This document shows, piece by piece, positions 25,419 through 34,638 of a stretch of 64,000 bases of DNA. The first letter of the stretch is position 1. Every line of letters begins with the position of its first letter. The stretch comes from CAVSRC01 sp963743015. Its GTDB lineage: Bacteria; Pseudomonadota; Alphaproteobacteria; Rhizobiales; Kaistiaceae. The stretch spans positions 62,001 through 126,000 of the forward strand of contig CAVUOD010000011.1 in NCBI GenBank assembly GCA_963743015.1. Reading direction: 5' to 3'. Below the pieces are notes generated by a model, which ran no database searches, was not told the DNA's origin, and saw nothing but the letters and a program-made list of their open reading frames with translations. A program made the translations under genes and the position numbers.

Positions 25419-26346
25419 CTAGCCGCCGTCGCCTGCGTCCGACGGGGTGACCAGCTTCTCGATCACGGAATAATCGCCGGCGGTCACCGGGACGAAGCCG
25501 CCGCCGCCGATGTTCGAACTGTCGACGGCGTCGAGCGCGTCGGGCGCCTCGCGGCCCATCGCCATCAGCGCGTTCGCAATCAGGGTCTTCAGTTCGTCGG
25601 GCATGTCGCGCCGTACGGCATGCGGGCCGAAGGGGATCAACGGCGACTGCCAGACGATCTTCAGGCGGTCCATCGAAAGCGCGCCCGCCGACACCATGCG
25701 CGTGAAGACGCCGAAGCTGTAGCCGGACGCGGCGTCGCCGGAGAGGCTCGACCAGCCGGCGGCGAGATCGGCCTCGTCGGTGAACAGCATGGTGACCGCC
25801 TGTTCGGGGTCGGCCGCGGTAAGCACGGATGAAAAATAGCTCTTGGGGTCGATGCCCTCTCCGGCCAGGCCTTGCAGCGGCACCAGACGGCCGGCGACCG
25901 AATCTGGCGCCGGTCAAGGCGAGACGCTTGCCGCGGGCATCGGCGAGGCTGGCAACGGCACCGCCGGCATGGGCGACGAGCACGGAATGGAAGCCGTGCG
26001 AGCCGTCGAAGGCGGACGGCAGGGCGACCGGCTCGACACAGGCGCAGAGCGCCTGCGCGGTGACGTAGCTGGATGCGCTGTAGATGGCGTACTGGACGCG
26101 CGCCGAGGCCTGGGCGTCGATGAGAGCGTCATAATCGGCGGTGGCGACGATCTCCACCGGCAGACCGAGACGATCCTGCAGGTAGGCGCGGAACGGCTCC
26201 AGCCGGGCGATGTCATAGGCGGCGCCGTGGAGCGCCACCGTGCCGATGCGCAACACCTTGAAATCCTCGCGCCAGTCGGCATGGGCTGCGGCCGTCGCCA
26301 CAGCGAGAAGCGCCAGACCGATTGCCGCGCGCAATACCCTCCGCAT
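25419..26346 (-). CDS. PhnD-like phosphate/phosphonate binding protein (one inserted base)
   Basis: Periplasmic binding protein of the PhnD/PtxB type. Signal peptide MRRVLRAAIGLALLAVATAAAHA, then LRIGTVALHGAAYDIARLEP, AYLQDRLGLPVEIVATADYD and YAIYSASSYVTAQAL. The frame breaks at about 25901-25912: LADARGKRLALTG ends and VAGRLVPLQGLAGEGIDPKS resumes one frame over. The repaired protein has 308 residues. It ends at a TAG converging on the tadF gene. No permease or ATPase gene is adjacent, so it may serve a sensor or a transporter elsewhere. The ligand is unknown. Confidence 0.77.
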
Positions 26347-26516
26347 CCGTGCCCTCTCCTGCTGCCGGAACGCTGCGGCCTATCCTGCCCGATCGGGCGC
26401 CGGGCGGAAAGGCGCGGCATGCGGCCGATCTTCACGAGGCGGATGCAAGCAAGGCTCCGTCCTGCCGCGAAGAGGAAGATCGGCCGCCAGTGGCGCGGCC
26501 CCCGGTGGTCACGACC

Positions 26517-27530
26517 TCAGATCTGCGAGAAGACGTAACGCGTCGACTGGCGATAGGTCTCGCCGGGGCGCAGGATCGAACTCGGGAAGCCGGGATGGTT
26601 GGGCGCGTCGGGAAACAGCTGCGGCTCGAAGCAGCAGCCGCCGTTGAGGGGGTAGGTACGTCCTTCCAGGCCGGGAACCGGAACCACCATCGTGTAGCCG
26701 TCGTAGAACTGGCAACCGGGTTCGGTCGAGGCGATATCGAGGGTGACGCCGTTCTTCGGCGACTGGAGGCGCGCGTGCGGGCGCGGCACGTCGGACCCGG
26801 CGCGAGCGATGACGAAGTTCTTGTCGAAGACCACCCGCTCGCTACCGCGCATCTGGCGGATCGGGCGGAGCGAGCGGAAATCGTAGACCGAGCCGGCAAC
26901 GGCGACGATCTCGCCGGTCGGAATGTCGTCGGCATCGGTCGGCGTGTAGGCATCGGCGAAGATGCGGACCTGATGATCGAGGATGGTCGGCGAATTGTCG
27001 AGGTTGAAATAGGAGTGCTGGGCAAGGTTGACCAGAGTCGGCGCATCGGTGGTCGCGGCGATCTCCATGCGCAGCGTCGCTGGCGCCTCGACGATGTAGC
27101 GCAGCTCGGCCGTCACCGCGCCGGGATAGCCCTCCTCGCCGTCCGGGCTGTCGATGGCGAGCGTCACGCTGGTGGCGGCGTGATCGACCAGGCGCCAGGG
27201 GCGCGCGCCGAAACCGCGAAATCCACCGTGCAGGTGATGGCGGCCGTTTTCGTTGCACGTCAGCTGGTAGTCGCGGCCGTCGATCGAGAAACGGCCGTGG
27301 CTGATGCGATTGGCCGAACGGCCGACAATGGCGCCGAAATGCGGTGAATGCTCGAGGTAATCGTCGAGCTGGTCGAAACCGAGCACCAGCGGATGGCCGA
27401 CACCGGCCAAGCGCACATCGCGGATGACCGCACCAAGCGTGATGATGCGGACACTCAGCTCGCCGGCCGCGATCGCAATCTCGCGGATTTCGTCTCCGTC
27501 CGGTGTGGTTCCAAATACGTACGCTGCCAT
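26517..27530 (-). CDS. galM: Aldose 1-epimerase
   Basis: 337-residue mutarotase that interconverts alpha and beta anomers of hexoses. Active-site segments: GRSANRISHGRF, the His in HHLHGGFRGFGARPW, the second His in NLAQHSYFNLD and the C-terminal Glu in CFEPQLFPDAPNHPGFPS. Length is normal. It lies 124 bases downstream of the phosphohexomutase gene on the same strand, which suggests joint sugar metabolism. Reading frame intact. Confidence 0.88.
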   Translation of the reverse strand: MAAYVFGTTPDGDEIREIAIAAGELSVRIITLGAVIRDVRLAGVGHPLVLGFDQLDDYLEHSPHFGAIVGRSANRISHGRFSIDGRDYQLTCNENGRHHLHGGFRGFGARPWRLVDHAATSVTLAIDSPDGEEGYPGAVTAELRYIVEAPATLRMEIAATTDAPTLVNLAQHSYFNLDNSPTILDHQVRIFADAYTPTDADDIPTGEIVAVAGSVYDFRSLRPIRQMRGSERVVFDKNFVIARAGSDVPRPHARLQSPKNGVTLDIASTEPGCQFYDGYTMVVPVPGLEGRTYPLNGGCCFEPQLFPDAPNHPGFPSSILRPGETYRQSTRYVFSQI

Positions 27531-27654
27531 CGCCCTAACCGCTCCCCGTCTTGCGGAGCATCATCATAAACAAAGGTATGACTTAGCGATATGTCGTAAT
27601 GAACAAATCGCTGTGGCGGACTACGCACTTGTGGCAGGGCGTGCTGCGATGCGA

Positions 27655-29175
27655 CTAGAGCGTCTGGTTGTAATGGCCGACGACGTCGTGTTCGCGCAGG
27701 AAACCGTCGACGACATCGAACATCTCGCGCATGCGCGTTTCCGATACCGGGCTTTCGACGACCACGACCAGTTCGGGCTTGTTGGACGAGGCGCGCACCA
27801 GGCCCCAGGTGCCGTCGTCGGTGACGGCGCGCACGCCATTGACGGTGATCAGATCGACAATCGCGTGACCGCCGATCATCTCGCCGGATTCATGCAGCTT
27901 GCGGAAGCGCGCGGTGACCGTATCGGCGACATCGTATTTCAATTCGTCGGGGCAGGTGGCCGACATGGTGGGCGACGACCAGGTGCGTGACAGGCCGGCG
28001 GTGAGCGCCGACAGCGACTTCCCGGGATTGCGATCGATGAGGTCGAGGATGGCGATCGCCGAGAGCAGGCCGTCGTCATAGCCACGGCCGATCGGCGGAT
28101 TGAGGAAGTAGTGGCCCGACTTCTCGAAGCCGGCCAGCGCGTTGAGCTCGCGCACCCGCCGCTTGATGTAGGAGTGGCCGGTCTTCCAGTAGTCGGTGGT
28201 GGCCCGGTTGGCGGCGAGCAGCGGGTCGGTGGCGTAGAGGCCGGTCGACTTGACGTCGACGACGAAGGTCGCCCCGGGATGGCGTGCCGACATGTCGCGG
28301 GCGAGCAGCACACCGACCTTGTCGGCGAAGATTTCCGCACCGGTCTCGTCGATGACGCCGCAGCGGTCGCCGTCGCCGTCGAAGCCGAGGCCGATATCGG
28401 CGCCCGACGCGCGCACCGCCGCGGCGATGGCGTGCAGCATCGCCAGATCTTCCGGATTCGGGTTGTAGCGCGGGAAGGTCCAGTCGAGCTCGGTGTCGAG
28501 CGGCACGACATCGACGCCGAGTGCGGCGAGGACGTCGGGGGCGAAGGCGCCGGCAGTGCCGTTGCCGCAGGCGACGACCGCCTTGATCGGCCGCTTGAAT
28601 TTCGGCCGGTCGGTAAGGTCGGCGATGTAGCGGGCGCGCATGTCCGGCACGACGCGGTAGGTGCCGCCGTCGCGGGTGACGAACTCAGCCTGCAGAACGA
28701 TCTCCTTCAGCCGCGCCATCTCGTCGGGGCCGAAGGTCAGCGGACGGGCGGCGCCCATCTTGATGCCGGTCCAGCCGTTCTCGTTGTGCGAGGCGGTGAC
28801 CATAGCGACCGCCGGCACGTCGAGGGCGAACTGGGCGTAGTAGGCCATCGGGGTGACGGCCAAGCCGATGTCGTAGACGCGGCAGCCGGCGGCGATCAGG
28901 CCGTTGGCGAGCGCCGCCTTGATGGCGGCCGAATAGGAGCGGTAGTCGTGGCCGGTGACCACGTCGGGGCCGGCGCCGAGTTGATGGAGCAGCGTGCCGA
29001 GCCCGAGGCCGAGCGCGGTGACGCCGGTCAGGTTCAGCTCCGGGGCGCGCGAATCGCCGGGGATGCCGTACCACCAGCGGGCATCGTATTCGCGGAAACC
29101 CGTGGGCTTGATCAGCGGCACGGTTTCGAAAGCGTAGCTGTTGGGGGCGAGCGAGGGGACGGGGCGCGGAAACAT
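27655..29175 (-). CDS. Phosphomannomutase/phosphoglucomutase
   Basis: 506-residue alpha-D-phosphohexomutase. The phosphoserine loop is TASHNENGWTG (Ser129), the metal-binding loop GFDGDGDRCGV, the sugar-binding loop GFEKSGHYFLNPP and the phosphate-binding tail near WGLVRASSNKPELVVVVE. Start ATG 29175 has GGAG upstream; longer starts lack a site. It converts hexose 6-phosphate and 1-phosphate for polysaccharide or sugar-nucleotide synthesis. Mannose versus glucose preference cannot be told from sequence. It is divergent from the TPR/barrel gene. Confidence 0.87.
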   Translation of the reverse strand: MFPRPVPSLAPNSYAFETVPLIKPTGFREYDARWWYGIPGDSRAPELNLTGVTALGLGLGTLLHQLGAGPDVVTGHDYRSYSAAIKAALANGLIAAGCRVYDIGLAVTPMAYYAQFALDVPAVAMVTASHNENGWTGIKMGAARPLTFGPDEMARLKEIVLQAEFVTRDGGTYRVVPDMRARYIADLTDRPKFKRPIKAVVACGNGTAGAFAPDVLAALGVDVVPLDTELDWTFPRYNPNPEDLAMLHAIAAAVRASGADIGLGFDGDGDRCGVIDETGAEIFADKVGVLLARDMSARHPGATFVVDVKSTGLYATDPLLAANRATTDYWKTGHSYIKRRVRELNALAGFEKSGHYFLNPPIGRGYDDGLLSAIAILDLIDRNPGKSLSALTAGLSRTWSSPTMSATCPDELKYDVADTVTARFRKLHESGEMIGGHAIVDLITVNGVRAVTDDGTWGLVRASSNKPELVVVVESPVSETRMREMFDVVDGFLREHDVVGHYNQTL

Positions 29176-29386
29176 CGGAACTCCTGGCGTTTCGAGTTCC
29201 TTCATAGCCTGCCGGGCGCAGGCCGGTAAGGGGAGGTTCTCGCCGTCCGCGGCTCCTTTGCAGGCGGATTGTGTCGCGCGGAACACAGTTTCTAACAATT
29301 CCAGATTCTGCGCAAAGAGTTCCGGCACCCCGACCGGGGCAGTCAGCTAGGGTGGCTGCGGTCAACCAAGGGGCTTGGGGAGTTGC

Positions 29387-30718
29387 GTGACGGTGTCATC
29401 CTGCAGGGGAACCGCGCTCGCCGTTCTTGCGCCCGCGGCACTGGCGCTGCTGCTGCCGATGGGCGCCGCCGCGGCGGCGACGCCGGCCGAACAGCAGAGC
29501 CTGCTCACGAAGAACCTCGCCAATCCCTCCGATTACGAGACGGCCTTTGCCTATGTGCGTGTCTCGGAGGAACTGGGCGACTACGAAGCGGCGATCGGCG
29601 CGCTGGAGCGGCTGCTCTTCTACAACCCGAAACTGGCGCGCGTGAAATACGAGCTAGGCGCGCTCTATTTCCAGGCGCACTCCTATCAACTGGCCGTCCA
29701 CTACTTCGACGACGCGCTCGCCAGCCCCGACATCGACGCGGCCACCAAGGGGCGCATCGAGGCCATCCTGCCGGAAGCGAAGAAGCAGGCTTCGCCGGTA
29801 CGCTCGTGGATCTTCGTCGAGAGCGGCCTGCGTTACCAGTCGAACGCCAGTTCGACGCCGTCGAGCGGGCAAATATGGTCGGGTGGCAGCGGCCCCGGCA
29901 CTTTCGATTTCTCGCAGCCGCACGGACCCGACTGGAGCGCCTTCGCGCTCATGCAATTCTCCAACGAGGCCGACTTCGGCGGCCAGTCGGACAACCGGCT
30001 GGAGACCAACGCCACCGCGTACTATTCCAAGCAGTCCAAATTTGGCGGCCTCGACGCGGGCCTGGTCAGCGGCAATGTCGGCCCGCGCCTGGCGCTGGCG
30101 CCGGACAAATGGGCCGGGCTGACCGTCAGACCCTATGTCACCGGCAGCGCCGGCTGGGCCGGCGGCAACCCCTATATGGACAATGGCGGCGCCGGCGTGT
30201 CGTTGTCGGTGCCGATCGGCGACCTGACGTTGTCGCCTTCGGTCGAGTGGCAGCGCGCCGCCTACAATCCGACGCCCGGCGCGACGCTGGGGACAGCCGA
30301 CTGGCTGACCGCCGGCATGTCGATCGCCGCGCGCTTTTCCGATGCCTTCTCGTTCAATGGCAGCGTCTATTACCGGCGCGCCGGCGCGGCGGCCAATGCC
30401 TGGCAGGATTTCGATGCGGTTTGGGGTGAGGTGGGCTTCGTCTGGCGCTTCGCCCCGCCGGTCGAGACCATCGCCCAGCAATGGACGCTGGCGCCGTTCG
30501 TGCGCCTGTCGGACACGGCCTTCGAAGCGCCCGACCCGTCGATCGCGCCGATCAGCCGGCGCGACTTCAAATGGCAGATGGGCGCGGCGCTCGACATGCC
30601 GCTGAACGCCCACTTCGGCCTGTCGCTGGCGGCAACCTATGAGCAGGTCAATTCGACCATCACCAACTACAGCTACGACAACTGGTCGGTCCTGTTCGGG
30701 CCGACGGCGCAATTCTAG
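29387..30718 (+). CDS. TPR plus outer-membrane beta-barrel protein (SLAM-like)
   Basis: About 443 residues. Signal peptide (TALAVLAPAALALLLPMGAAAA) followed by TPR-like helices (residues about 35-130: ALERLLFYNPKLARVKYELG, YFQAHSYQLAVHYFDDALAS) and a C-terminal region of about 300 residues with alternating polar/hydrophobic strands ending in Phe (LFGPTAQF), as expected of a barrel. This layout matches surface lipoprotein assembly modulators (DUF560, TPR plus 14-strand barrel). Start is GTG 29387 behind GGGGAG; GTG 29393 or TTG 29375 are alternatives. The adjoining FecR-domain gene, 9 bases on, is the likely partner. Confidence 0.72.
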   Translation: MTVSSCRGTALAVLAPAALALLLPMGAAAAATPAEQQSLLTKNLANPSDYETAFAYVRVSEELGDYEAAIGALERLLFYNPKLARVKYELGALYFQAHSYQLAVHYFDDALASPDIDAATKGRIEAILPEAKKQASPVRSWIFVESGLRYQSNASSTPSSGQIWSGGSGPGTFDFSQPHGPDWSAFALMQFSNEADFGGQSDNRLETNATAYYSKQSKFGGLDAGLVSGNVGPRLALAPDKWAGLTVRPYVTGSAGWAGGNPYMDNGGAGVSLSVPIGDLTLSPSVEWQRAAYNPTPGATLGTADWLTAGMSIAARFSDAFSFNGSVYYRRAGAAANAWQDFDAVWGEVGFVWRFAPPVETIAQQWTLAPFVRLSDTAFEAPDPSIAPISRRDFKWQMGAALDMPLNAHFGLSLAATYEQVNSTITNYSYDNWSVLFGPTAQF

Positions 30719-30727
30719 GGGCGGCTC

Positions 30728-31564
30728 ATGCTCGGAGACAAAAGCGGACCGATCCTGCCGACGCTGCTCGGCATCCTGCTGACGACGGCCGCGCCGGTAT
30801 CGCGGGCGCTGGCACAATCGATCGGCTCGGTCGCCGCGGTCAACCAAAGCGCCACCGGCGTCGAGCCGGGCGGCGGCGGACGCATGCTCACCCTCGGCCA
30901 GGACGTCGTCTTCCACGAGACGATCAAGACCTCGAACGCGGGCTCGGCGCAGATCGCCTTCGTCGATCGCTCGACGCTCAACGTCGGCCGCAACAGCAAC
31001 GTGCTGATCGACCAGTTCGTCTACGACCCCACCGGCGGCAAGAGTGCCATGGCGCTGACGCTGACCAAGGGCATGCTGCGCTTCGTTGGCGGGCAGATCA
31101 GCCATACGACCGGCGCCACCATCACCACGCCGGTCGCCGTGGTCGGCGTGCGCGGCGGCTCGGCCACGGTCGGCTCCGCCCAGGGCGGCGGCTGCCAGGG
31201 CGTGATCATCATCAACCACATCGGCAGTCTGACGCTGAAGAACAACGTCGGCTCGCTGACCATCAGCAAGCCGGGATACGGCGTCTGCGTCACATCGGCC
31301 AACGAACCGTTCCCGGAGCCCTTTCTGGTGCCCAATTCGCTGATCAATCAATTCATGCAGGCGGCAACCTCCGGCACCGGCCAGACCGGCGGCAGTCACA
31401 CGCCGCCCGCCAGCCACATGTTCACCCAGTTCGGCTTCAACCTGCCGCGGCTGCAGCCTCCCGGCAGTCCGCCGGGCAGCAATCCGTTCGACGTCATCAC
31501 GATCATCAATTCCGGCGACCAGATCACCGTGTCGCACGCGCAGAACGGCTACGGCTGGGATTGA
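30728..31564 (+). CDS. Secreted FecR-domain protein
   Basis: 278-residue exported protein. Signal peptide to about residue 29 (TAAPVSRALA), then a FecR domain: LGQDVVFHETIKTSNAGSAQ, IAFVDRSTLNVGRNSNVLID and FVGGQISHTTGATITTPVAV followed by VGVRGGSATV. Unlike classical FecR anti-sigma regulators it has no transmembrane helix and no sigma-factor-binding N-terminus. The C-terminal 90 residues are Gly/Pro/Ser-rich. It starts 9 bases after the barrel gene, so the two form an operon; the FecR protein may be the barrel's cargo or periplasmic partner. Confidence 0.75.
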   Translation: MLGDKSGPILPTLLGILLTTAAPVSRALAQSIGSVAAVNQSATGVEPGGGGRMLTLGQDVVFHETIKTSNAGSAQIAFVDRSTLNVGRNSNVLIDQFVYDPTGGKSAMALTLTKGMLRFVGGQISHTTGATITTPVAVVGVRGGSATVGSAQGGGCQGVIIINHIGSLTLKNNVGSLTISKPGYGVCVTSANEPFPEPFLVPNSLINQFMQAATSGTGQTGGSHTPPASHMFTQFGFNLPRLQPPGSPPGSNPFDVITIINSGDQITVSHAQNGYGWD

Positions 31565-31568
31565 GCTG

Positions 31569-32822
31569 TCAGGCCGGTTCAGGCGCCGCAGAGAAGGGAA
31601 CGCCGATGAGCGCACAGGCGCGCTCGGCAACGATGGCCATCGGGTCGACGTCGAACCACGGACGAAAGCGCGGCGCGGCGGCGGCAACGCGATCGCGCAG
31701 GGCCGCGTCCGTGTAGCAGCGGATGATCGCAACGGTCAGCCAGTCGGTGGTCACTTCGTTGATCCGCATGGTGTCGCCGAGTTCGTGCGCCTTGACGAAG
31801 CCACCGGTGACGCGGGTGTCGAGCCAGGTGGAGAGGATCACCTGTGGCACGCCGGCGGCAAGGCATGCCGAGGTCAACTGCTCGCCGCCCTGGTGCACGA
31901 CCACGCGCGAGCGGGCGAAGATGTCGCTGACCGGCACCGCCTGGTCCTCCAGCACGAGGCCCGACAGCTTCTGCCGCGCGGCGGCCGAGAGGCCGGGGAT
32001 GTAGGCGCGGACGGGAAGGCCGAGCGCGGCCAGAGCGTCGAGGACGGCGGGATAGTTCTGGGCGAGGCCGTGCAGGTAGACGAAGACCTCGCCGGTATCG
32101 CTGCCGCCCCTGCGTTCGGCAAGCACCCGGCGCAGGCCGGGGACGCTCGGCGGCAGGACCGGTTCTCGGCGCAGCTCGGGATAGAAGTCGAACTCCGCCG
32201 GCCCCGAGGGCATGACCGCGGCGATGCGCAGGAGATCACCCATCTCGGCGAGCGGGAAGCGGCCGGCCTCGGCCAGGCCGCCATTGATGGCGGAAAGCAG
32301 TGCATCGACCGGGAAGCTTGCGCCGGGTCGCCCCGGGAAGATCGGGAAGCCGCCGTCGACGATCGGCGGCAGGCGGGTGCAGAAACCCATGGCGATGACC
32401 GGCAGATGCTCGCGCGCGGCCAGGATCGCGCCATAGGCCTGCTCAGTGATCACCAGATCGGGTGCGAAGACCGAAAAGAGGCCGTCATAGTGGGCAATTG
32501 CGCCGGCGACGGCGGCGCCGGAATTCAGCCCGATATGGGCGAGGAAATCGGTGAAGCCGTTGACGCGAATGGGCTGCCCTCCACTCTCACCGGCGCGCTG
32601 GCTGGGCCAGACGTAGGTCTGCACGGTGCGCACGCCGACGCGGGCGAATTCGCGGTCGGCGGCGGCGTTGTCGTAGAGCGCGGCGAGGCAATCGACGCCC
32701 GAGGCGCGCAGGTGGCTGGCGACGGCACAGAGATTGGAATAGTGGGTGCGCCCTGCGCCGTACTCCCATGCAAGCAGAACGCGCTTCCGGCTTGCAGCGG
32801 CCGGCCCATCGGCGAAACTCAT
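31569..32822 (-). CDS. GT1-like glycosyltransferase (UGT/MGT fold)
   Basis: 417-residue GT-B enzyme. The N-terminal acceptor domain begins KRVLLAWEYGAGRTHYSNLC; the C-terminal donor domain carries VFVYLHGLAQNYPAVLDALA and VVVHQGGEQLTSACLAAGVP with STWLDTR, matching the His-x-Gly-Gly donor motif of UDP-glycosyltransferases. Donor and acceptor are unknown. It converges on the FecR gene (4-base gap) and lies 33 bases after the aspartic protease gene on the same strand. Confidence 0.75.
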   Translation of the reverse strand: MSFADGPAAASRKRVLLAWEYGAGRTHYSNLCAVASHLRASGVDCLAALYDNAAADREFARVGVRTVQTYVWPSQRAGESGGQPIRVNGFTDFLAHIGLNSGAAVAGAIAHYDGLFSVFAPDLVITEQAYGAILAAREHLPVIAMGFCTRLPPIVDGGFPIFPGRPGASFPVDALLSAINGGLAEAGRFPLAEMGDLLRIAAVMPSGPAEFDFYPELRREPVLPPSVPGLRRVLAERRGGSDTGEVFVYLHGLAQNYPAVLDALAALGLPVRAYIPGLSAAARQKLSGLVLEDQAVPVSDIFARSRVVVHQGGEQLTSACLAAGVPQVILSTWLDTRVTGGFVKAHELGDTMRINEVTTDWLTVAIIRCYTDAALRDRVAAAAPRFRPWFDVDPMAIVAERACALIGVPFSAAPEPA

Positions 32823-32855
32823 GACGGTGAGGTTAGCGGGAGCGGGGCCTGTCGG

Positions 32856-33470
32856 CTACTGCGACAGGACGAGCTGGCGACCGGCGATTTCGAATTTGGA
32901 CAGGCGGCTCAGGAAGCTCATGCCGAGGAGATCGACCGGCAACGCGTTGCCGGGCACGATGACGGCTTCGACGTCGCGCAGGAAGACATCGCCGAGGCGG
33001 ATATTGTCGAGGGTCACGCGCGCCGCCATGACCATGCCGTTGGCCGTCGACAGGCGTTCGCGATAGTCACTGCGCGGGGGGTAGAGCCCCAGGCGGCGGG
33101 CGGTGGTATCGGTGATGGCGACCAGGGTGGCACCGGTGTCGACCATGACCGTGACCGTGCGGCCATCGATGACCGCGTCGGCGACGAAATGGCCCTCGGC
33201 ATTGGCCCTGAGCGTCACCCGGCGGGCGTCGTCGCGGCGGCGGTCGGGCAGGTCCGGCGGCACCGGCGCAGGCTCCACAGCGGTCGCAGGCGGCGCCTGG
33301 TCAGCCACGGCCGGCGCCTTGCCGGCGTGAAAGGTGATCGACAGCAGCCCGGGCGCCACGCTCGGCGCGGAGATGGCAATGGCCGACAGGATGACGGCGA
33401 AGAAGACCACGCGACCAAGCACGCGACAGATTCCGTTGCCATGGACGAACCCGGCGATGATGGCGCGCAA
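32856..33470 (-). CDS. Membrane-anchored retropepsin-like aspartic protease (TIGR02281 type)
   Basis: 204 residues. One N-terminal transmembrane helix (VVFFAVILSAIAISAPSVAP), a proline-rich linker, and a single retropepsin domain with active site VMVDTGATLVAIT (Asp111), the flap segment LSTANGMVMAARVTLDNI and the DLLGMSFLSRL ending. One active-site copy means it should act as a dimer. Alphaproteobacterial proteins of this type are little studied; substrate unknown. It shares the strand of the glycosyltransferase gene 33 bases on. Confidence 0.82.
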   Translation of the reverse strand: MRAIIAGFVHGNGICRVLGRVVFFAVILSAIAISAPSVAPGLLSITFHAGKAPAVADQAPPATAVEPAPVPPDLPDRRRDDARRVTLRANAEGHFVADAVIDGRTVTVMVDTGATLVAITDTTARRLGLYPPRSDYRERLSTANGMVMAARVTLDNIRLGDVFLRDVEAVIVPGNALPVDLLGMSFLSRLSKFEIAGRQLVLSQ

Positions 33471-33520
33471 CGCTTAAGAAACCGCGAGCGGCAAAGCGGC
33501 TTTTGAGGAAAACTTTAGCG

Positions 33521-33625
33521 ATCCTTCGGGGCTCGCCTGCGGCGGGCATCCCCCGGTCAAGCCGGGGGACAGGCTGTCAGGATGAGGTTTCCATTCCACC
33601 CCTCACGGTGGGGTGCGCGCGGAAC
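33521..33625. repeat. Palindromic intergenic repeat
   Basis: CCCCCGGTCAAGCCGGGGG (about 33550-33568) is a strong hairpin, flanked by GCCTGCGGCGGGC and by CAGGATGAGG, with a second palindrome CGCGCGGAACGCGCG further on (about 33616-33630). It fills most of the 170 bases between the protease start and the SDR stop. No gene is seen. The CAGGATGAGG end resembles the repeat at 7,357. Confidence 0.5.
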
Positions 33626-33640
33626 GCGCGCCGCGAACCA

Positions 33641-34405
33641 CTACAGCCAGCCGCCGTCGAAGACATAGGTCTGGTTGGTCGCGGCGGAGGCTTCGTCGGA
33701 GGCGAAGAACAGCACGGCGCGGGCGATGTCGTCGCCTTTCAACTGGCGCTGCAGGCACTGGTCCTCCATCAGCTTCTTGAGGGCTTCCGGCGTCGCCCAC
33801 AGGTCGAGCTGGCGCGGAGTGAGGATCCAGCCCGGCGCGACGTGGTTGATGCGCACGTTGTAGCGGCCGAGATCGCGCGCGAGGCTGCGGGTCAGGCCGA
33901 GAACCGCGGACTTGGCCGTGGCATAGGCGGGCAGACCGCCGAAGGCGACCATCCACGAATTGGAACCGATATTCACGATCGATCCGTTCTTCGCTTTCTT
34001 CATGTCGTCGACGACCGCCTGGATGGCGAAGAACTGGTGCTTGAGGTTCACCGCGACGCGGTCGTCGAAATATTCCGGCGTGACATCCTCGAACTTGTGG
34101 CGCTCGTCATGAGCGGCGTTGTTGACCAGGACGGTGATCGGCCCGAAGGTCTTGCGCACGCTGACGATCGCCTTTCGCAGCGCAGCAATGTCGGTGAGGT
34201 CGCACAGCTCGAAGTGGACTTTCTGGCGCTTGCGCTTCAAGCGCGTCACCAGGGCCTTCAATTCCTTCTCCCTGATGTCGATGAAGGCGACCTTCGACCC
34301 TTGCGCGGCGAAATGCTCGACGATCGACTCGCCGATGCCGGACCCGCCGCCGGTAACCAGAACCGTGCGGCCCTTGAGGCTCGGATAGACGGCGCCGTAT
34401 TTCAT
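33641..34405 (-). CDS. SDR-family oxidoreductase
   Basis: 254-residue classical short-chain dehydrogenase. Cofactor motif TGGGSGIG (residues 18-25), NNAA (about 95-98), catalytic Ser in GSNSWMVAFGG, and YATAK with the Tyr/Lys pair. An Asp after strand 2 (AFIDIRE) favours NAD. Substrate is unknown; sugar or hydroxyacid dehydrogenases are closest in feel. It is a single gene, divergent from the propeller gene at 34,639. Confidence 0.82.
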   Translation of the reverse strand: MKYGAVYPSLKGRTVLVTGGGSGIGESIVEHFAAQGSKVAFIDIREKELKALVTRLKRKRQKVHFELCDLTDIAALRKAIVSVRKTFGPITVLVNNAAHDERHKFEDVTPEYFDDRVAVNLKHQFFAIQAVVDDMKKAKNGSIVNIGSNSWMVAFGGLPAYATAKSAVLGLTRSLARDLGRYNVRINHVAPGWILTPRQLDLWATPEALKKLMEDQCLQRQLKGDDIARAVLFFASDEASAATNQTYVFDGGWL

Positions 34406-34638
34406 GGATTGTTTCCCCCGAAACGTTTTCTGTGTTCCCTACCCTTCCCACCAAATCCGCCGGGCGATCAAGTCGTCCACGTGGGAAAAAAAACGCCTGC
34501 CGCCGTCCGGGGCTGCAGCCGGCGTGGCGCATGACCGAGTCCGTGATAAAAAAGAACTGTTCCATGTCGAAAGTGCCGAGAGCCGTTCGTCGTCATCCAA
34601 GCGATGGTCGCGCGACAGGCAAGGGAGGGAAGCCGGAC

